Assembly: GCF_011753055.1 (NCBI RefSeq)
Contig: NZ_VWWJ01000003.1
Span: 124,001-188,000, forward strand
Direction: 5' to 3'
DNA length: 64,000 nt
Origin: Burkholderia sp. Ax-1719
GTDB taxonomy: Bacteria > Pseudomonadota > Gammaproteobacteria > Burkholderiales > Burkholderiaceae
Position numbers and translations under genes: made by a program. Shown here piece after piece: positions 60,689-64,000 of the stretch. The notes beneath the pieces were generated by a model, which saw nothing but the letters and a program-made list of their open reading frames with translations, ran no database searches and had not been told where the DNA came from. The stretch's first letter is position 1; every line of letters begins with the position of its first letter.

Positions 60689-62134
60689 TCACGCAATCTG
60701 CAGGTCTTCACGCCATTCGATGCGCCGCCAGGGTCCGGGGCGTGCTGCTTCCTCGTCGCCCAGCGCCGAACGGTTCACGCCGATGCGGGGCACGAACAGC
60801 AGCGTCTCGCCGCTATAAAGCAGCGGCACGTCGCGCTCCCACGCCGGTATGCCGCGCGACTGGAACAGGTTCTTGAGCGTGCGGCTCAGATTCGCCGCCT
60901 CATCGCGCAGACGCTCGCCGCCCGCGCGCTCACGCGCCACCAGCGGCGCGCGCTGCAGCACCGATTCAGGCACCGCGTCGGGATCGCTCTCGTCGGCGGC
61001 CGCGAAAACATAGGTGCCGCGCCAGCCCGGCAGGCGCCAGATTTCCTCGCCGCGCCAGCTCAATTGCACCGGCTCACGCAGCGCGCCCTCACCCGTTCGT
61101 GGCAGATCGGCGGCGGATGTCGCCGTGTCCCAGCAGACTTCGCCGCGATAACAGCGCAGCGTGCGGCCAGCATGATCGACGCGCAGTGCGTGGTCGTCGC
61201 CATCGCGCGCGATCTCGCGCAACTGGCGCAGGGCGTCGGCGAGCCGCGCGGTGGAAGCCGCGGGCATGCCGAGTGAGCGCATCCAGTAGCGCAACAGATT
61301 CAGCGCACGCGCATCGTCGAGAGCAACGAGCGCGGTATGTGAGATGGCGTCGGGTGTCGTCGCGCAAGCCGCCAGCAGATCGCCTCGCGCAAGCTCGTCG
61401 AGTAGACCTTGCGCCGATGCGGCATGCGCCGCCGTGCGCGCAAGCGCCTCGCGAAAGCCCGGGAAATGCGCGGATAGCGCGGGCATCACGTCATGGCGCA
61501 GCGCGTTGCGCGCGTAGCGCGTATCGGCGTTCGATTCGTCTTCGATCCAGCGCAGGTCGTGCGCGTGCGCGTAGCGTTCCAGTTGCACGCGCAACAAACC
61601 CAGCAAGGGCCGCACGCGCGTCACGCCGCCCGCCACTTCGCGTGCGGGCGCCATGGCGGCGAGTCCCGCGAGACCCGCGCCGCGCAGCAATTGCAGCAGC
61701 ACGGTTTCGGCCTGATCGTCGGCGTGCTGGGCGAGCCACAGCGAGTGCACCGCATGCGCGGCGCACATCGCGTCGAGCGCACGATAACGCGCGTCGCGCG
61801 CCGCCGCCTCCACGCCTGCGCCATCGTCGGGCGCGACGTCTACGCGGCGTGCGTCGAAGCTCACGCCATACGCCCGCGCCGTCGCATCGCAATGCGCCAG
61901 CCAGGCATCGGCATTCGGACTCAGCCCGTGATGGACATGGAACGCGTACAGCCGGTCCGCGCCCACCGCGCGCACGGCTGCATCGAGCAGCACGGAAGAA
62001 TCGAGGCCGCCGCTATAAGCGATCGCAATACGCGCGTCGCCTGGCAGCGCAGAAAGCACAACGCCGAGAGCATCGCGAAGGATGCGCCCGGCGTCGGGGC
62101 CGGCGCTGTGGCCGGAATCGGAATGGGCAGTCAC
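60689..62134 (-). CDS. tilS: tRNA(Ile)-lysidine synthetase
   Basis: Modifies C34 of the CAT-anticodon tRNA-Ile to lysidine, so that it reads AUA. The 481-residue protein has the PP-loop SGGLDSS (41-47), the FHVHHGLSPNADAW and DDQAETVLLQLLRG segments, and C-terminal substrate-binding domains (TilS-C from about 390, with NLSRTLKNLFQSRGIPAWER). The start is GTG at 62134. It follows accA on the same strand by 48 bp, so the two are probably cotranscribed. Confidence 0.95.
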   Translation of the reverse strand: MTAHSDSGHSAGPDAGRILRDALGVVLSALPGDARIAIAYSGGLDSSVLLDAAVRAVGADRLYAFHVHHGLSPNADAWLAHCDATARAYGVSFDARRVDVAPDDGAGVEAAARDARYRALDAMCAAHAVHSLWLAQHADDQAETVLLQLLRGAGLAGLAAMAPAREVAGGVTRVRPLLGLLRVQLERYAHAHDLRWIEDESNADTRYARNALRHDVMPALSAHFPGFREALARTAAHAASAQGLLDELARGDLLAACATTPDAISHTALVALDDARALNLLRYWMRSLGMPAASTARLADALRQLREIARDGDDHALRVDHAGRTLRCYRGEVCWDTATSAADLPRTGEGALREPVQLSWRGEEIWRLPGWRGTYVFAAADESDPDAVPESVLQRAPLVARERAGGERLRDEAANLSRTLKNLFQSRGIPAWERDVPLLYSGETLLFVPRIGVNRSALGDEEAARPGPWRRIEWREDLQIA

Positions 62135-62182
62135 GTTTTGACGGCGCTTTCGCGCCGGCTGGCAGTGATGACGTCGTGCGCC

Positions 62183-63154
62183 TTACGCGCCCGGCGTCGT
62201 TTCCTTGTACTTGCCGTAAGCCATCAGGCGCTCGAAACGACGCTCCTTGAGTTCGGCGATGCTCATGCCCTGGAACTGGCGCAGCGAATCGGACAGCGCA
62301 CGGCGCAGCAGCGCGGCCATGCCCTTCGGATCGCGATGCGCGCCGCCGAGCGGCTCGTTGACGATCTTGTCGATCAGGTTCAGCGCCTTCAGACGATGCG
62401 CCGTGAGGCCCAGCGCTTCAGCGGCGTCCGGCGCCTTCGCGGCGCTCTTCCACAGAATCGACGCGCAGCCTTCCGGCGAAATCACCGAGTACGTCGAGAA
62501 CTGCAGCATCATGACCGTGTCGGCCACGGCGATCGCGAGCGCGCCACCCGAGCCGCCTTCGCCGATGATCGTCGTGATGATCGGCGTCTTGAGCTCAGCC
62601 ATCACGTAGAGATTGTGGCCGATCGCTTCCGACTGGCCGCGCTCTTCCGCGCCGATGCCCGGGTAGGCGCCCGGCGTGTCGACGAAGGTGAAGATCGGCA
62701 GGCCGAACTTCTCGGCCAGACGCATCAGGCGCTCGGCCTTGCGATAGCCTTCCGGACGCGGCATGCCGAAGTTACGCGCAGCGCGCTCCTTCGTGTCGCG
62801 GCCCTTCTGGTGGCCGATGATCATGCAGGGCTGACCGTTGAAACGCGCCATACCGCCCACCACGGAAAGGTCGTCCGCGTACGAGCGGTCGCCATGCAGT
62901 TCGTGGAAGTCGGTGAACAGCTCGTTCACGTAGTCGAGCGTGTACGGGCGTTGCGGATGACGTGCGATCTGCGAAACCTGCCACGGGCTCAGGTTCGCGT
63001 AGAGGTCCTTCGTGAGCTGTTGGCTCTTCTTCGACAGGCGATCGATCTCTTCCGAAATATCGACGGCCGAGTCGTCCTGAACGAAGCGCAGTTCTTCGAT
63101 CTTCGCTTCGAGTTCAGCGATCGGCTGTTCGAAATCCAGAAACGTGGTTTTCAT
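62183..63154 (-). CDS. accA: Acetyl-CoA carboxylase carboxyltransferase subunit alpha
   Basis: Forms, with AccD, the carboxyltransferase that makes malonyl-CoA for fatty acid synthesis. The 323-residue protein has the AccA start [13 protein letters not shown], then the crotonase-like core with [18 protein letters not shown] and [12 protein letters not shown]. Length is typical. The ATG at 63154 is the conserved start; an upstream in-frame start adds six residues only. Confidence 0.96.
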   Translation of the reverse strand: MKTTFLDFEQPIAELEAKIEELRFVQDDSAVDISEEIDRLSKKSQQLTKDLYANLSPWQVSQIARHPQRPYTLDYVNELFTDFHELHGDRSYADDLSVVGGMARFNGQPCMIIGHQKGRDTKERAARNFGMPRPEGYRKAERLMRLAEKFGLPIFTFVDTPGAYPGIGAEERGQSEAIGHNLYVMAELKTPIITTIIGEGGSGGALAIAVADTVMMLQFSTYSVISPEGCASILWKSAAKAPDAAEALGLTAHRLKALNLIDKIVNEPLGGAHRDPKGMAALLRRALSDSLRQFQGMSIAELKERRFERLMAYGKYKETTPGA

Positions 63155-63187
63155 GTGTTGGAATCCTTGCACTTTGCGGCAGCGCGT

Positions 63188-63215
63188 ATTCTAACCGCGC
63201 CGGCCGAAGTCGAAA
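63188..63215 (-). promoter_or_regulatory. Candidate promoter of accA
   Basis: On the minus strand TTTCGA (63210-63215), 16-bp spacer and TAGAAT (63188-63193), about 34 bp before the start codon. The -10 is good, the -35 weak. Confidence 0.4.
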
Positions 63216-63349
63216 TCGGAGCGGAACTATCGAATACAGGTAACGATAGGAAGATTCTTATCAAACTGAAAGACTCTTGAGAAGAAGGGCCGGAGCGCCG
63301 CGCCCGCCACTTCGCGCGGAGCACGCCGGCGCCCTCTTTTCCCTTTTAC

Positions 63350-64000
63350 TCAAGCGTGTTCGAGGCTGCGCCACATATACCATGTTGCGACGGTTCGCCA
63401 CGGCTCCCAGTTGGCCGCGACTTCACGCGCTTCGCTGCGCGTGACGGGTTCGCCGCTGAAGTAATTGACGCTGATCGCCTGGATGAGACCCAGGTCGTCG
63501 AGCGGCAGCACGTTCGGGCGCGCGAGATTGAAGATCAGGAACATCTCGGCGGTCCAGCGACCGATGCCGCGGATGGCCGTGAGTTCGGCGATCACGTCCT
63601 CGTCGTCCATCGTGGTCCATTTGCCCACGTGAAGCGCGCCCGAGACGAAATGCTGGGCGAGGTCGAGGATGTATTCCGTCTTGCGTTTCGACAGCCCACA
63701 TGCCGCGAGCTTTTCGTGGCCGAGCTTGATGAACTGCTGCGGCACGAGCTTCGGGCACGCGGCTTCAACGCGCTTCCACAATGCCTGCGCCGCCGCCGTC
63801 GAAATCTGCTGGCCAACCACGGAACGCGCGAGCGTGACGAAGGGATCGTCGCTGCTCATCAGATGAACAGGGCCGAACTTCGGAATCAGCTTCTTGAGAA
63901 TGCGGTCGCGCTTGACGAGATCCGCACAGGCGCGATCCCAGTAATCGGGGCGCACGACTTCATGTTCCGCGCCGCTCAACGGTGCGGCTGCGGCTTGCGC
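63350..64000 (-). CDS. DNA-3-methyladenine glycosylase, AlkA type (5' end cut by window)
   Basis: Base-excision glycosylase for alkylated bases. The visible 216 or so residues contain the HhH-GPD fold: SVVGQQISTAAAQALW, the hairpin LTAIRGIGRWTAEMFL and the catalytic aspartate in PLDDLGL. The frame stays open to the edge at 64000 with an Ala/Pro-rich sequence (AQAAAP), so the true start lies outside; Burkholderia homologues as I recall them have a longer basic, Ala-rich N-terminus. The TTG at 63979 is an unlikely start. Next to accA on the same strand. Confidence 0.88.
   Translation of the reverse strand, partial: AQAAAAPLSGAEHEVVRPDYWDRACADLVKRDRILKKLIPKFGPVHLMSSDDPFVTLARSVVGQQISTAAAQALWKRVEAACPKLVPQQFIKLGHEKLAACGLSKRKTEYILDLAQHFVSGALHVGKWTTMDDEDVIAELTAIRGIGRWTAEMFLIFNLARPNVLPLDDLGLIQAISVNYFSGEPVTRSEAREVAANWEPWRTVATWYMWRSLEHA

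Overview
The window is a high-GC stretch of core chromosome from a Burkholderiaceae betaproteobacterium, most likely Paraburkholderia or a close relative. The evidence is the gene order (map-glnD-rluB, ligA-zipA-smc, dapC-dapD-dapE, aceA/aceB, accA-tilS-lysC), the strong GC3 codon bias that leaves long open frames on the antisense strand, and Burkholderia-type families such as the small DUF2866-like protein. I see no integrase, transposase, phage gene, CRISPR array, toxin-antitoxin pair or secretion system. This is housekeeping sequence with a few local oddities, and I did not find a convincing new multi-gene system.

Layout. 1-326: divergent promoter region; a strong leftward promoter fires out of the window, probably into rpsB. 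327-5940 (+): map, glnD, and an rluB-type pseudouridine synthase with a nine-copy repetitive N-terminal extension. 6063-15363 (-): def, ligA, zipA, smc and a DMT permease. 15553-22023 (+): dapC, dapD, an ArsC-like protein, dapE (lysine/diaminopimelate synthesis), prmB and a cardiolipin synthase. 22048-25960: glutathione peroxidase (-), an ABC-F ATPase and a CaiB/AMACR-type racemase (+). 26077-29003 (-): small DUF2866-like protein, radA, alr. 29222-31472 (+): lplT, thiD. 31483-34802 (-): the overlapping set tsaB-rimI-udg-DUF1853. 34978-37437 (+): acyl-CoA-binding protein and RhlE helicase.

37880-43437 is the glyoxylate-shunt region. aceA and aceB flank a universal stress protein, a LysR regulator and a divergent L-2-haloacid dehalogenase that keeps all its catalytic residues. 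43537-45430 holds a gamma-glutamylcyclotransferase-like protein, an AraC regulator and a GNAT protein. 45600-48170 (-) is gltX followed by a tRNA operon, Ala(GGC) then three identical Glu(TTC)-Asp(GTC) pairs, with its own consensus promoter and an internal terminator-like hairpin. 48665-56408: a patatin-like lipoprotein (+), an NlpC/P60 hydrolase (-) and the yejABEF peptide importer (-). 56524-64000: fabI (+), a small secreted protein (-), an 880-bp region with a possible gene remnant, tRNA-Ser(GCT), lysC, tilS, accA and a 3-methyladenine DNA glycosylase (all -), the last cut by the right edge.

Most starts were chosen by family alignment plus a Shine-Dalgarno sequence. GTG or TTG starts are inferred for smc, the DMT permease, the ABC-F protein, the CaiB protein, the DUF2866-like protein, yejE, the patatin lipoprotein and tilS.
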